Part shown: positions 55,412-64,000 of the stretch, one piece after another | How positions within the stretch are numbered: position 1 is the stretch's first letter | Layout: every line of letters starts with the position of its first letter | NCBI GenBank assembly: GCA_944321765.1 | Contig: CALUMQ010000001.1 | Location: 124,001-188,000, forward strand | Origin: an uncultured Alistipes sp. | GTDB lineage: Bacteria; Bacteroidota; Bacteroidia; Bacteroidales; Rikenellaceae | Direction of reading: 5' to 3' | DNA length: 64,000 nucleotides | Translations under genes and position numbers: made by a program | The notes under the pieces: model-generated | What the model saw: only the letters and a program-made list of their open reading frames with translations | The model's database searches: none | Told to the model about the DNA's origin: nothing

Positions 55412-58400
55412 ATGACACTCAGACATTTCATTGAACGACCCGTCCTGGCGTCGGTGATCTCCATCGTCATTGTGATTGCGGGTCTGATCGGTCTGGCAAC
55501 GCTGCCTGTCGAGCAATATCCCGATATTGCGCCTCCGACGGTCATGGTGCGTGCGTCGTATCCGGGCGCCAGTGCCGAGACCATCCAGAATGCCGTGGTC
55601 GTACCTTTGGAGGAGGCCATCAACGGCGTTGAGAACATGACCTACATGACTTCCAGCGCAGCCGCCGGAAGTGCATCCATCTCCATCTATTTCCGTCAGG
55701 GCACGGATCCTGACATGGCGGCCGTGAACGTTCAGAACAAGGTATCGACCGCCACCGGACAGCTGCCCTCGGAGGTTACGCAGATCGGTGTGACGACCAT
55801 GAAGCGTCAGACCTCGATGGTGAAGATCTTCTCGCTCTACAGCCCGGATGACAGTTACGACGAGACATTCCTGGCGAACTACCTGAAGATCAATATCGAA
55901 CCTCGGATTCTGCGTATTCCGGGCGTTGGTGAGGCCTTTACGCTGGGAGCCGACTACTCGATGCGCGTATGGCTGAAGCCCGACATCATGGCACAGTACA
56001 GCCTCATTCCTTCGGACGTGACGGCGGCGATGGCCGAGCAGAACATCGAGGCGGCGACGGGTACGCTGGGTGAAAACTCGGACAACACGTTCCAGTATAC
56101 GATGAAATACCGCGGACGTATGCAGACACCCGAAGAGTTCGGTCAGATCGTGATCCGTTCGAATGATGACGGAACGGTTCTGCGGCTCAAGGATATTGCC
56201 GATATCGAGCTGGGCCGGGAGTCCTATGCCTTCAAGGGTTATACGAACGGACACCCGGGTGTGAGTGCCATGGTGTTCCAGACGGCGGGCACGAACGCCA
56301 CGCAGGTGGTCAACGAGGTCAACGCCCTGCTTGACGAGATTGAGCAGGAGCTCCCGAAAGGAGTTGCCATTGCCCACCTTCAGAGTGTGAACGACTTCCT
56401 GTACGCTTCGATGAAGGAGGTGGTCAAGACCCTCCTGGAAGCAATTCTGCTTGTGGTGCTCGTGGTGTATGTCTTCCTGCAGGATATCCGCTCGACGCTC
56501 GTGCCTACGGTGTCGATCATCGTGGCGCTTGTCGGAACGTTCGCCTTCCTTTCGGTAGCTGGCTTCTCGATCAACCTGCTGACGCTCTTCGCCCTGGTGC
56601 TTGCGATCGGTACGGTGGTCGACGATGCGATCATCGTCGTCGAGGCGGTGCAGGCGCGCTTCGACGCCGGATACAAATCCTCCTACATGGCTACGATCGA
56701 TGCCATGTCGGGTATTACGTCGGCTATCGTTACCTCCACGCTGGTCTTCATGGCGGTGTTCATCCCCGTGGCGATGATGGGCGGAACGTCGGGAATCTTC
56801 TATACGCAGTTCGGTATCACGATGGCCGTGGCCGTAGGACTTTCGGCCGTGAACGCCCTGACGCTCTCCCCGGCGCTGTGCGCCATTCTGCTGAAGCCCT
56901 ATCTTGATGAGAACGGAGAGATGCGCGACAACTTTGCGGCCCGCTTCCGCAAGGCCTTCAATGCAGGCTTCGGCGCTATGGTCAACAAGTACAAGCATGG
57001 CGTGATGCTGTTCATCAAACACAAATGGCTGATGTGGTCGACGCTTGTACTGGCCCTTGCCGCACTGGTCGTGCTGATGAATACCACGAAGACGGGTCTG
57101 GTTCCCGACGAGGACCAGGGAACGATCATGGTCAATGTCACCGCAGCCCCGGGTTCGTCGCTTTCGGAGACGCACAAGGTCATGGAGCAGATCTCGGAGC
57201 GCATTCAGGGCATTCCCCAGATTCACGACTTCATGCAGACGGCCGGCTACGGCATGATCGCCGGTCAGGGATCGTCGTACGGTATGTGTATCATCAAACT
57301 GAAGAATTGGGACGAGCGTCCGGACAAGGAGGATGCCGTTAATGCAGTCATCAACCAGATCTACGCACGTACGGCGGACATCAAGGATGCCCAGATCTTT
57401 GCCGTGGCGCCTCCTATGATTTCGGGCTACGGAACCTCGACCGGTTTCTCGATGAACCTTCAGGACAAGACGGGCGGCGATCTGACCGACTTCTATAATG
57501 TCTATCTGAAGTTCATTGCGGCGCTGAACCAGCGTCCGGAGATCGAGCGTGCCTACTCGACCTTCAACATCAACTTCCCGCAGTACATGGTCGATATCGA
57601 CGCTGCGAAGGCCAAACGAGAGGGAGTCTCCCCGACGTCCATTCTTTCGACGCTTTCGGGATACTACGGAGGTCAGTACGTGTCGAACATCAACCGTTTC
57701 TCGAAGATGTACTACGTGACGATCCAGGCGGATCCGAAGTATCGTCTCGATACGGAGTCGCTGAACAACGTATTCGTGCGTACGGACAGCGGCAAGATGG
57801 TTCCCCTGGGTCAGTTCGTGAAGTTGACGCGTGTCTACGGATCGGAGGTGCTCAACCGCTTCAACATGTACAACTCGATTGCCGTGAACGGTACGGCCGC
57901 CAGCGGCTATTCGTCGGGTGACGCGATCAAGGCGATCCAGGAGGTTGCCGCCGAGGTGCTTCCGCGCGGATACGGCTACGAATTCGACGGTATCACCCGT
58001 GAGGAGGCACAGACGGGCAGCAACACGATCATCATCTTCGGTATCTGCATCCTGCTGATCTACCTCATTCTGAGCGCCCTTTACGAGAGCTTCCTGCTGC
58101 CGTTCGCCGTGATTCTCGCCGTGCCCTGCGGACTGATGGGTTCGTTCCTGCTGGCCAAGATCATGGGCCTGGAGAACAACATCTACCTCCAGACGGGTAT
58201 CATCATGTTGATCGGACTGTTGTCGAAGACGGCGATCCTGATCACGGAGTACGCTTCCGACCGACGCCGTGCGGGCATGAGCCTCACGCAGGCCGCCGTA
58301 TCGGCCGCCAAGGCCCGTCTGCGTCCTATTCTGATGACGGTGCTGACCTGCGTCTTCGGTATGATCCCGCTGGTGCTGTCGCACGGTGTGGGTGCCAACG

Positions 58401-58597
58401 GTAACTCGACGCTGGGTTCGGGCGTTGTCGGCGGTATGATTGTCGGAACGCTGGCGCTGCTGTTCCTCGTACCGACGCTGTTCATCGTCTTCGAGACGCT
58501 GCAGGAGAAGGTCAAGCCGCTGGAGCTGGATCCGGATCCTCAGTGGGCCGTACGCGCCGAGGTCGAAGAGGTAAAAAACGAGAAAGAGGAGGAGTAA
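55412..58597 (+). CDS. RND family multidrug efflux pump (AcrB/HAE1-like)
   Basis: A 1061-residue inner-membrane proton antiporter. It opens with FIERPVLASVISIVIVIAGLIGL, has the porter-domain start QYPDIAPPTVMVRASYPGAS, and the proton-relay pair of aspartates in AIGTVVDDAIIVVEAVQ near residue 403. Twelve transmembrane helices fit the pattern of one helix, a large loop and five helices, repeated twice. It likely exports hydrophobic toxins, bile salts or drugs; the exact substrate is not shown. It lies 3 bases after the adaptor gene. Confidence 0.95.
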   Translation: MTLRHFIERPVLASVISIVIVIAGLIGLATLPVEQYPDIAPPTVMVRASYPGASAETIQNAVVVPLEEAINGVENMTYMTSSAAAGSASISIYFRQGTDPDMAAVNVQNKVSTATGQLPSEVTQIGVTTMKRQTSMVKIFSLYSPDDSYDETFLANYLKINIEPRILRIPGVGEAFTLGADYSMRVWLKPDIMAQYSLIPSDVTAAMAEQNIEAATGTLGENSDNTFQYTMKYRGRMQTPEEFGQIVIRSNDDGTVLRLKDIADIELGRESYAFKGYTNGHPGVSAMVFQTAGTNATQVVNEVNALLDEIEQELPKGVAIAHLQSVNDFLYASMKEVVKTLLEAILLVVLVVYVFLQDIRSTLVPTVSIIVALVGTFAFLSVAGFSINLLTLFALVLAIGTVVDDAIIVVEAVQARFDAGYKSSYMATIDAMSGITSAIVTSTLVFMAVFIPVAMMGGTSGIFYTQFGITMAVAVGLSAVNALTLSPALCAILLKPYLDENGEMRDNFAARFRKAFNAGFGAMVNKYKHGVMLFIKHKWLMWSTLVLALAALVVLMNTTKTGLVPDEDQGTIMVNVTAAPGSSLSETHKVMEQISERIQGIPQIHDFMQTAGYGMIAGQGSSYGMCIIKLKNWDERPDKEDAVNAVINQIYARTADIKDAQIFAVAPPMISGYGTSTGFSMNLQDKTGGDLTDFYNVYLKFIAALNQRPEIERAYSTFNINFPQYMVDIDAAKAKREGVSPTSILSTLSGYYGGQYVSNINRFSKMYYVTIQADPKYRLDTESLNNVFVRTDSGKMVPLGQFVKLTRVYGSEVLNRFNMYNSIAVNGTAASGYSSGDAIKAIQEVAAEVLPRGYGYEFDGITREEAQTGSNTIIIFGICILLIYLILSALYESFLLPFAVILAVPCGLMGSFLLAKIMGLENNIYLQTGIIMLIGLLSKTAILITEYASDRRRAGMSLTQAAVSAAKARLRPILMTVLTCVFGMIPLVLSHGVGANGNSTLGSGVVGGMIVGTLALLFLVPTLFIVFETLQEKVKPLELDPDPQWAVRAEVEEVKNEKEEE

Positions 58598-58600
58598 ATC

Positions 58601-59977
58601 ATGAGAAAAGCCATCATAATACTTGCGGCAGCCGCCATGACGGGCTGCGGCATCTATAAGCCCTACACGCGTCCGGAGGTGATGACCGACGGACTGTACG
58701 GCACGGCCGAGACGGCCGACTCGACCACGCTGGGCGATATTCGCTGGCAGGAGATGTTCACCGATCCGGCGCTTCAGACGCTGATAGCACGGGCTCTGGA
58801 GAACAACACCGACCTGCAGTCGGCCAACTGGCGGGTGAAGGAGGCTGAGGCGACGCTCAAATCGGCGCGCCTGGCATATCTTCCGTCGTTCAACTTCGCC
58901 CCGCAGGGGTCGATGAGCAGCTTCGACGGCGCGACGCCGACGAAGACCTACTCGATTCCCGTTCAGGCAAGCTGGCAGATCGACATCTTCAACGGCGTGA
59001 CGAACGCCAAGCGCAAGGCCAAGGCACTGTATCTCCAGAGCCAAGAGTACGAGCAGGCGGTCAAGACGCAGCTCATCGCCAGCGTTGCGAATCTCTACTA
59101 TACGCTGCTGATGCTCGACAGCCAGTACACGGTGACCGAAGAGACGGCTGCCAGCTGGCGGAGCAGCGTCGAGACCATGCGTTACATGAAGGAGGCGGGT
59201 ATGGCCAATGAAGCGGCTCTCGCACAGTACGAGGCCACGATGCTTTCGGTCGAGGCGTCGCTTCACGACCTGAACTACCAGCGCATTCAGACCGAGAACA
59301 GCCTTTGCTCGCTGCTGGGCGAGGCTCCGCATCCGATCGAGCGGGGGTCGCTCGAGGCGCAGACGCTGCCCGATGATCTGATGGTCGGCGTTCCGGTTCA
59401 GATGCTTTCGAACCGTCCCGACATTCGTCAGGCCGAGTATTCGCTCATGCAGTATTACTACGCTACGGCCAGTGCCCGTTCGGCGCTTTATCCGTCGATC
59501 ACGCTGAGCGGAACGCTCGGATGGACGAACAACAGCGGAGCCGGAATCGTTGATCCTGGCAAAATGCTCTGGAACGCTGCCGCATCGCTTCTGCAGCCGA
59601 TCTTCAATGCCAACGCCAACCGTGCGCAGGTGAAGATTGCCAAGGCCCAGCAGGAGGAGTCGCGTCTGGCCTTCCAGCAGGCATTGCTCAATGCCGGGGC
59701 CGAGGTCAACAACGCCCTTGTTCAGTGCCAGTCGGCCCGCGCGAAGGTGGAGCTTCGGGCCGGACAGGTCGAGGCGCTGCAGCGAGCCGTCACGAGTACC
59801 GAGGATCTGATGCAGTTCGGATCGACGACCTATCTGGATGTCCTGACTGCCAAACAGTCGCTGCTTTCCGCGCAGTTGTCACAGATTTCGGATCGTTTCG
59901 ACGAGATCCAGGGCGTGGTTAATCTCTACCAGGCTTTGGGCGGAGGACGAGACATCACGCAGGAGGAGGCCAAATAG
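58601..59977 (+). CDS. RND efflux outer-membrane channel (TolC/OprM-like lipoprotein)
   Basis: A 458-residue outer-membrane factor. Signal MRKAIIILAAAAMTGC puts the lipid anchor at Cys16. It has two OEP repeats with the family phrases WQEMFTDPALQTLI, ARLAYLPSFNFAP, and NRPDIRQAEYSL followed by SARSALYPSITLSGTLGW. It completes the tripartite pump with the two preceding genes, starting 3 bases after the pump stop. Confidence 0.94.
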   Translation: MRKAIIILAAAAMTGCGIYKPYTRPEVMTDGLYGTAETADSTTLGDIRWQEMFTDPALQTLIARALENNTDLQSANWRVKEAEATLKSARLAYLPSFNFAPQGSMSSFDGATPTKTYSIPVQASWQIDIFNGVTNAKRKAKALYLQSQEYEQAVKTQLIASVANLYYTLLMLDSQYTVTEETAASWRSSVETMRYMKEAGMANEAALAQYEATMLSVEASLHDLNYQRIQTENSLCSLLGEAPHPIERGSLEAQTLPDDLMVGVPVQMLSNRPDIRQAEYSLMQYYYATASARSALYPSITLSGTLGWTNNSGAGIVDPGKMLWNAAASLLQPIFNANANRAQVKIAKAQQEESRLAFQQALLNAGAEVNNALVQCQSARAKVELRAGQVEALQRAVTSTEDLMQFGSTTYLDVLTAKQSLLSAQLSQISDRFDEIQGVVNLYQALGGGRDITQEEAK

Positions 59978-60559
59978 ATGAAACGCGGGGCTACCAGAGA
60001 GGAGATCATCCGCACGACGCAGGAGCTCATCTCCCGGAACGGCATACGTGCCGTCCGGGTGGATGAGATCGCGCAGACGCTGGGAATCTCGAAACGTACT
60101 CTGTACGAGCTTTTCGCCGACAAGAACGATCTGGTGATGACGTGCCTCGATGCCATGAGCCATCAGCAGCAGGAGCGTATCGTCGCGTGTCGCAGACGTC
60201 GCAGCGCTAATCCGTTGCGGAGTGTCTTTCGTCTGACGAACGAGTATATCGACAATCTGTATCTTGTAGACCATTGTTTCCTGTCGGATATTCGGCGGAA
60301 GGTGGTTTTTTCAGGACACTTCGATGAACATCGGGAGTTTTGGCGCAAGGAACTTTCCGCGAGTCTCGAGACTTGCCGGGAGCAGCAGTATCTGCTTTCG
60401 GATATCGATTCCCGAAATTTTTCGGACCGGTTGATGAATACGTTGCTTGAGTTGCGGCTGAACGGCACGGAGCGAGAGGAGTTGTACTTCTTTTGCCGGA
60501 CAATTCTGCGGGGTGCGGCCACACAGAAAGGCATCGACCTGATCGACCATAAGGCGTGA
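59978..60559 (+). CDS. TetR/AcrR-family transcriptional regulator
   Basis: A 193-residue regulator. The N-terminal helix-turn-helix is clear (TREEIIRTTQELISRNGIRAVRVDEIAQTLGISKRTLYELFADKNDLV, summarised at residues 5-52); the rest is the variable ligand domain. Its ATG abuts the channel stop codon, so it is co-transcribed with the pump and is a candidate local repressor. Together with the divergent AraC gene, this pump has two nearby regulators. Confidence 0.92.
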   Translation: MKRGATREEIIRTTQELISRNGIRAVRVDEIAQTLGISKRTLYELFADKNDLVMTCLDAMSHQQQERIVACRRRRSANPLRSVFRLTNEYIDNLYLVDHCFLSDIRRKVVFSGHFDEHREFWRKELSASLETCREQQYLLSDIDSRNFSDRLMNTLLELRLNGTEREELYFFCRTILRGAATQKGIDLIDHKA

Positions 60560-60582
60560 TTTTGCGCCGGAGGGGTAAATGA

Positions 60583-60617
60583 ATCTCCGCAGGCAAATTG
60601 CCTGCGGAGATTTTTTT
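60583..60617 (+). terminator. Terminator of the RND operon
   Basis: Perfect 14-bp stem ATCTCCGCAGGCAA (60583-60596) / TTGCCTGCGGAGAT (60598-60611); the tip opens to a small loop. T7 follows. Confidence 0.9.
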
Positions 60618-60636
60618 GCTTCTGCGGACCTGTTTT

Positions 60637-60670
60637 TTTGTCCGAACAAAGCAAAAATTTCGTATTTTTG
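60637..60670 (+). promoter_or_regulatory. Promoter of the iron-sulfur fusion/aldo-keto reductase genes
   Basis: A -33 TTTG (60637-60640) and a -7 TATTTTTG (60663-60670) are separated by 22 bases. The leader to the ATG at 60762 is about 85 bases. Confidence 0.65.
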
Positions 60671-60761
60671 TCTCATTCGGGAGGCGAAGATTCCGGAAGC
60701 GCCGGATCATGCTGTGACAAAGTCCCGAACTACCCCATCGTTTTACCTCGAACGAAAGCAA

Positions 60762-62246
60762 ATGTTACGTAAAATCCGCATTGTTGTTGCCGCCATCTTC
60801 TTCGTGTGCATCACGCTGCTGTTCCTCGATTTCACGGGAACGCTTCATGCATGGTTGGGCTGGATGGCGAAAATCCAGTTCCTGCCGGCGCTGCTGGCGC
60901 TTCATGTCGGCATTGTCGTCGGACTGGTTCTGCTGACGCTGCTTTTCGGCAGGGTCTACTGTTCGGTCATCTGTCCGCTGGGAGTCATGCAGGACGTCGT
61001 GTCGTGGATCTCCGGGCGGCGGCGCAAGCATCGCAACCGTTTCCGTTATTCCCGGGCCCTGACGTGGCTGCGCTACACGATGCTCGTAGTGTTCGTGGCT
61101 CTGATGTTCGCGGGCTTCGGCACCCTGTTGGCACCCTACAGCGCCTACGGACGCATTGTTTCGAGTTTGCTGGCTCCCGTCTGGCAGGGTGTGAACAACC
61201 TGCTGGCAGCCGTGGCCGAGCGCCTCGACAGCTATGCCTTCTATACGGTCGATGTCTGGGTGAAGAGTCTCTCCACGCTGATTGTCGCCGTCGTGACGTT
61301 TGTCGTGATCGCCTTCCTCGCATGGCGCCACGGTCGCACGTGGTGCAATACGGTGTGTCCTGTCGGTACGGTCCTGGGCTTCCTGTCGCGTTATTCGCTT
61401 TTCCGTCCGGTGATCGATGCCACGAAGTGCGTCGATTGCAAGCGTTGCGCTCATAACTGCAAGGCTTCGTGTATCGACATTGCAAACCATCGTATCGATT
61501 ACAGTCGCTGCGTGGCCTGCATGGACTGCCTGGAGATGTGCCACAAGGATGCCATCCATTATACGCGGCGGCGTGCGGCAACTCCAGCGCCCTCTGCCGC
61601 GAAGAGGGCTCCCGTTGCGAATTCTTCGCGACGCAAGTTCCTGGGAGTGGCGGGACTTCTGGCCTGGTCGGGACTGCACGCCCAGGAGAAGAAGGTCGAC
61701 GGCGGTCTGGCCGTGATCGTCGACAAGAAGATTCCCCAGCGCGCCACGCCCCTCGTGCCACCGGGAGCCGGGAGCCTGCGCCATTTTCTGGCACACTGCA
61801 CGGCATGCCAGCTTTGTGTCTCGGTGTGCCCCAATGAGGTGCTGCGGCCTTCGGGCAATCTGGAACGGCTGATGAAGCCCGAGATGTCGTACGAACGTGG
61901 CTATTGCCGTCCGGAGTGCACGAAGTGCTCGGAGGTCTGCCCCACCGGAGCCATTCGTCTGACGGATCTCACGGAGAAGGCCTCGACGCAGATCGGCCAT
62001 GCCGTGTGGACGCGTGAAAATTGCGTGGTAGTGCGCGACGGCGTGCAGTGCAGCAACTGCAAACGGCACTGCCCCACCGGCGCGATCATGATGGTGCCGC
62101 TGGATCCCGGGAAGGCCGATTCGCTGCGCATTCCGACCGTCAACGAGGAGCTCTGCATCGGTTGCGGGGCGTGTGAGAATCTTTGCCCGGCGCGGCCCTT
62201 CAGCGCTCTTCATGTCGAGGGACACGAGCGGCACCGCCTGATTTGA
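60762..62246 (+). CDS. NapH-NapG-like polyferredoxin fusion, membrane bound
   Basis: A 494-residue fusion. Residues 1-190 form a four-helix NapH-like membrane part with the paired motifs RVYCSVICPLG and RTWCNTVCPVG on the cytoplasmic side. Two ferredoxin motifs follow, CVDCKRCAHNCKASC and CVACMDCLEMCHKDA. A twin-arginine-like segment SRRKFLGVAGLLAWSGLHAQ near 287-306 then leads to a NapG-like domain with CTACQLCVSVCP, CTKCSEVCP, CSNCKRHCP and CIGCGACENLCP. The likely role is moving electrons from the quinone pool or cytoplasm to an exported oxidoreductase, perhaps the next gene's product. Confidence 0.82.
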   Translation: MLRKIRIVVAAIFFVCITLLFLDFTGTLHAWLGWMAKIQFLPALLALHVGIVVGLVLLTLLFGRVYCSVICPLGVMQDVVSWISGRRRKHRNRFRYSRALTWLRYTMLVVFVALMFAGFGTLLAPYSAYGRIVSSLLAPVWQGVNNLLAAVAERLDSYAFYTVDVWVKSLSTLIVAVVTFVVIAFLAWRHGRTWCNTVCPVGTVLGFLSRYSLFRPVIDATKCVDCKRCAHNCKASCIDIANHRIDYSRCVACMDCLEMCHKDAIHYTRRRAATPAPSAAKRAPVANSSRRKFLGVAGLLAWSGLHAQEKKVDGGLAVIVDKKIPQRATPLVPPGAGSLRHFLAHCTACQLCVSVCPNEVLRPSGNLERLMKPEMSYERGYCRPECTKCSEVCPTGAIRLTDLTEKASTQIGHAVWTRENCVVVRDGVQCSNCKRHCPTGAIMMVPLDPGKADSLRIPTVNEELCIGCGACENLCPARPFSALHVEGHERHRLI

Positions 62247-62268
62247 CAACGAGAAAGTTTCGAAAACC

Positions 62269-63663
62269 ATGGATACGAAAGATAAAACCACGAAGGATCC
62301 CATCTCGCGGCGCGATTTCCTGAAGATTGTGGGAATCAGTGCCGCCACGACGACGGCGACGCTTGCCGCCGGCTGCAGCGGAGGCTCCGCCACGCGCGGA
62401 TCGTCGGCGCAGGGAGAGGTACCCACCGATGCGATGACCTACCGGGTGAATCCGAAAAGCGGCGAACGGGTGTCGCTGCTGGGCTACGGATGCATGCGCT
62501 GGCCGACGCTTCCGGCACCGGGCGGTGACGGCAACGTGATCGATCAGGATGCCGTGAATTCGCTGATCGACTACGCCCTGGCTCACGGGGTGAACTATTT
62601 CGATACGTCGCCGGTCTACGTGCAGGGATGGTCCGAGAAATCGACGGGTATGGCCCTGAAACGCCATCCTCGCGATAAGTACCTGATCGCCACCAAACTG
62701 TCGAACTTCTCGAATTTCACGCGCGAGAATTCGATCGCCATGTACCGGCAGTCGTTCAAGGATCTTCAGGTCGACTATATCGACTACTACCTGCTCCACT
62801 CGATCGGTAACGGAGGCATCAAGACCTTCCGGGCGCGCTACATCGACAACGGCATGATCGACTATCTGCTTGAGGAGCGTGCGGCGGGACGCATCCGCAA
62901 CCTGGGCTTCTCGTTCCACGGCACGCAGGCCGTTTTTGACGAAGTGCTGGCCATGCACGAGAAGGTTCATTGGGACTTCGTGCAGATTCAGCTCAACTAC
63001 CTTGACTGGCGCCATGCCTCGGGCAACAACGTCCCGGCCGAATACCTTTACGGAGAGCTGGAAAAGCGCGACATTCCGGCGATCATCATGGAGCCGCTGC
63101 TCGGCGGACGCCTCTCGAAGGTCCCCGACCATGTTGCCGCACGTCTCAAGGAGCGGAGTCCGGAGTCGAGTGTAGCTTCGTGGGCGTTCCGTTTCGCCGG
63201 ATCGCCCGAAAAGGTGCTTACGGTGCTGAGCGGCATGACCTACATGGAGCATCTGCAGGACAACCTGCGGACCTACTCGCCGCTGGTGCCGCTGAGCGAT
63301 GACGAACGGCAGTTTCTTTTCGATACGGCGGATCTGATGATGCAGTATCCGACCATTCCGTGCAACGACTGCAAATACTGCATGCCCTGCCCCTACGGAA
63401 TCGACATTCCGGCCATCCTGCTCCATTATAACAAGTGTGTCAACGAAGGCAACGTGCCGCGCGACGGCGAGGATCCCGCCTATCGGAAGGCGCGACGGGC
63501 ATTCCTCGTCGGCTACGACCGCTCGGTGCCGCGGCTTCGCCAGGCGAGCCATTGCATCGGTTGCGAACAGTGCAACCCGCACTGTCCTCAGTCGATCGAC
63601 ATCCCGAAACAACTCCACCGGATCGACGCGTTCGTCGAGAAACTCAAGCAGGAGACGCTCTGA
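62269..63663 (+). CDS. Tat-exported aldo/keto reductase with 4Fe-4S clusters
   Basis: A 464-residue oxidoreductase. SRRDFLKIVGISAATTTATLAAGC is a twin-arginine signal ending in a lipobox, so the protein is probably folded before export and lipid-anchored. The AKR barrel runs from about residue 60 to 330 (LGYGCMRWP, NYFDTSPVYVQGWSEKS with the catalytic Tyr, GRIRNLGFSFHG). The C-terminus has CNDCKYCMPCPYG and CIGCEQCNPHCPQS, typical of ferredoxin-linked AKRs. It follows the NapH-NapG-like gene by 22 bases, suggesting that module feeds it electrons. Confidence 0.9.
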   Translation: MDTKDKTTKDPISRRDFLKIVGISAATTTATLAAGCSGGSATRGSSAQGEVPTDAMTYRVNPKSGERVSLLGYGCMRWPTLPAPGGDGNVIDQDAVNSLIDYALAHGVNYFDTSPVYVQGWSEKSTGMALKRHPRDKYLIATKLSNFSNFTRENSIAMYRQSFKDLQVDYIDYYLLHSIGNGGIKTFRARYIDNGMIDYLLEERAAGRIRNLGFSFHGTQAVFDEVLAMHEKVHWDFVQIQLNYLDWRHASGNNVPAEYLYGELEKRDIPAIIMEPLLGGRLSKVPDHVAARLKERSPESSVASWAFRFAGSPEKVLTVLSGMTYMEHLQDNLRTYSPLVPLSDDERQFLFDTADLMMQYPTIPCNDCKYCMPCPYGIDIPAILLHYNKCVNEGNVPRDGEDPAYRKARRAFLVGYDRSVPRLRQASHCIGCEQCNPHCPQSIDIPKQLHRIDAFVEKLKQETL

Positions 63664-63682
63664 ACGGTGTGCAAGAGATGAA

Positions 63683-63718
63683 AAACGCCCGGAACCTCAC
63701 TAGAGGTTCCGGGCGTTT
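63683..63718. terminator. Terminator after the aldo/keto reductase gene
   Basis: Perfect 16-bp stem AAACGCCCGGAACCTC (63683-63698) / GAGGTTCCGGGCGTTT (63703-63718), loop ACTA. A and T ends make it usable on both strands between convergent genes. Confidence 0.9.
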
Positions 63719-63747
63719 CGTGTGTCGGGGCCGCAGACTCCGGCGTG

Positions 63748-64000
63748 TCATAATTCCGGCTTGACGGCCGGCGCAAGGATCGTGACAAAGGGCGTGCCGT
63801 TGTCGTCACACGTCGAGACGAGCCGCACGGCCTTCACCGGACGCTCGGGATGCAGCACGATCGAGCCCATCTCCAGCTCTCCGGCCCGCTCGAACGAGGT
63901 CCCGTCGTAGGAGACCTCGGCATAACCCGTCGTAATGATCGTTTTGGGCAGTTGCGGATAACCGGTCTGGAGTTTCATCTCGCGGCACCGTACCGGCTCG
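63748..64000 (-). CDS. 3' end of a gene, possibly a glycoside hydrolase with an F5/8-type C-terminal domain
   Basis: Only the last 83 residues are in the window, and the frame stays open to the right edge. The visible part reads ...EPVRCREMKLQTGYPQ, then ITTGYAEVSYDGTSFERAG and SIVLHPERPVKAVRLVST, ending near PAVKPEL. This beta-strand pattern resembles a C-terminal discoidin-like (F5/8 type C) module, common at the end of GH20 hexosaminidases of Bacteroidales. The catalytic part cannot be seen, so the enzyme class is a guess. Confidence 0.55.
   Translation of the reverse strand, partial: EPVRCREMKLQTGYPQLPKTIITTGYAEVSYDGTSFERAGELEMGSIVLHPERPVKAVRLVSTCDDNGTPFVTILAPAVKPEL

Noticed and set aside
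55151-59332. A 1393-codon open frame on the minus strand
   Set aside because: It is antisense to the RND adaptor, pump and channel genes. Its His/Arg/Asp-rich translation is typical of reverse-strand shadows.

Overview
This 64 kb window looks like chromosomal DNA of a GC-rich member of the Bacteroidales, most like Alistipes (Rikenellaceae). Three things support this. Most transcription units start downstream of the Bacteroidota-type -7 box TAnnTTTG. Several families are typical of the group: a FISUMP/fimbrillin lipoprotein pair, DUF1015 next to serC-serA, DUF3109, a VorB-type 2-oxoacid:ferredoxin oxidoreductase, and a 3-phosphoglycerate dehydrogenase with Lys in place of the catalytic His. 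Base composition is also uniformly high in GC. Genus placement is inference. The window is mostly housekeeping and metabolic genes, with no rRNA, tRNA, CRISPR array or intact mobile element seen.

Layout. 0-6 kb: the start of a lipoprotein gene at the left edge, dnaA with a perfect DnaA box upstream, a phosphohexomutase, and a BlaI repressor/M56 (BlaR1-like) metalloprotease pair with palindromic operators. 6-14.3 kb (minus): a seven-gene operon dapB-lepB-yigZ-uvrA-M16 peptidase-O-methyltransferase-MazG. 14.3-21.6 kb: truA, a multi-hairpin extragenic element, lpd and a C69 dipeptidase (minus), a lipoprotein, then yggS and proC. 21.6-26.8 kb (minus): yicC-gmk-nadD(TPR fusion)-ddl-DUF3109-M23 peptidase. 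26.8-33.5 kb (plus): serC-serA-DUF1015, then a four-gene ferredoxin-dependent oxidoreductase. 33.5-38.1 kb (minus): metal ABC permease-LptF/G-ribBA-fmt. 38.1-49.3 kb (plus): mtaB, a membrane sensor-like protein with trkH, a SPOR protein, nfeD-floA, an esterase, and two FISUMP lipoproteins. 49.3-53.1 kb (minus): metY-metX-hom. 53.1-60.6 kb: an AraC regulator divergent from a complete RND efflux operon (adaptor, pump, outer-membrane channel, TetR). 60.7-63.7 kb: a NapH-NapG-like iron-sulfur fusion and a Tat-exported aldo/keto reductase. The right edge holds the 3' end of a gene on the minus strand.

The most notable find is upstream of metY-metX-hom. A promoter is followed by an unannotated 30-codon leader peptide containing the run MMMVMCMC (6 Met and 3 Cys among residues 11-24). 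Behind it are four RNA segments able to form mutually exclusive 1:2, 2:3 and 3:4 stems, the last followed by seven U. This has the full architecture of a ribosome-mediated Met/Cys transcription attenuator. The operon makes homoserine, O-acetylhomoserine and homocysteine, so sensing charged tRNA-Met/tRNA-Cys would fit its job.
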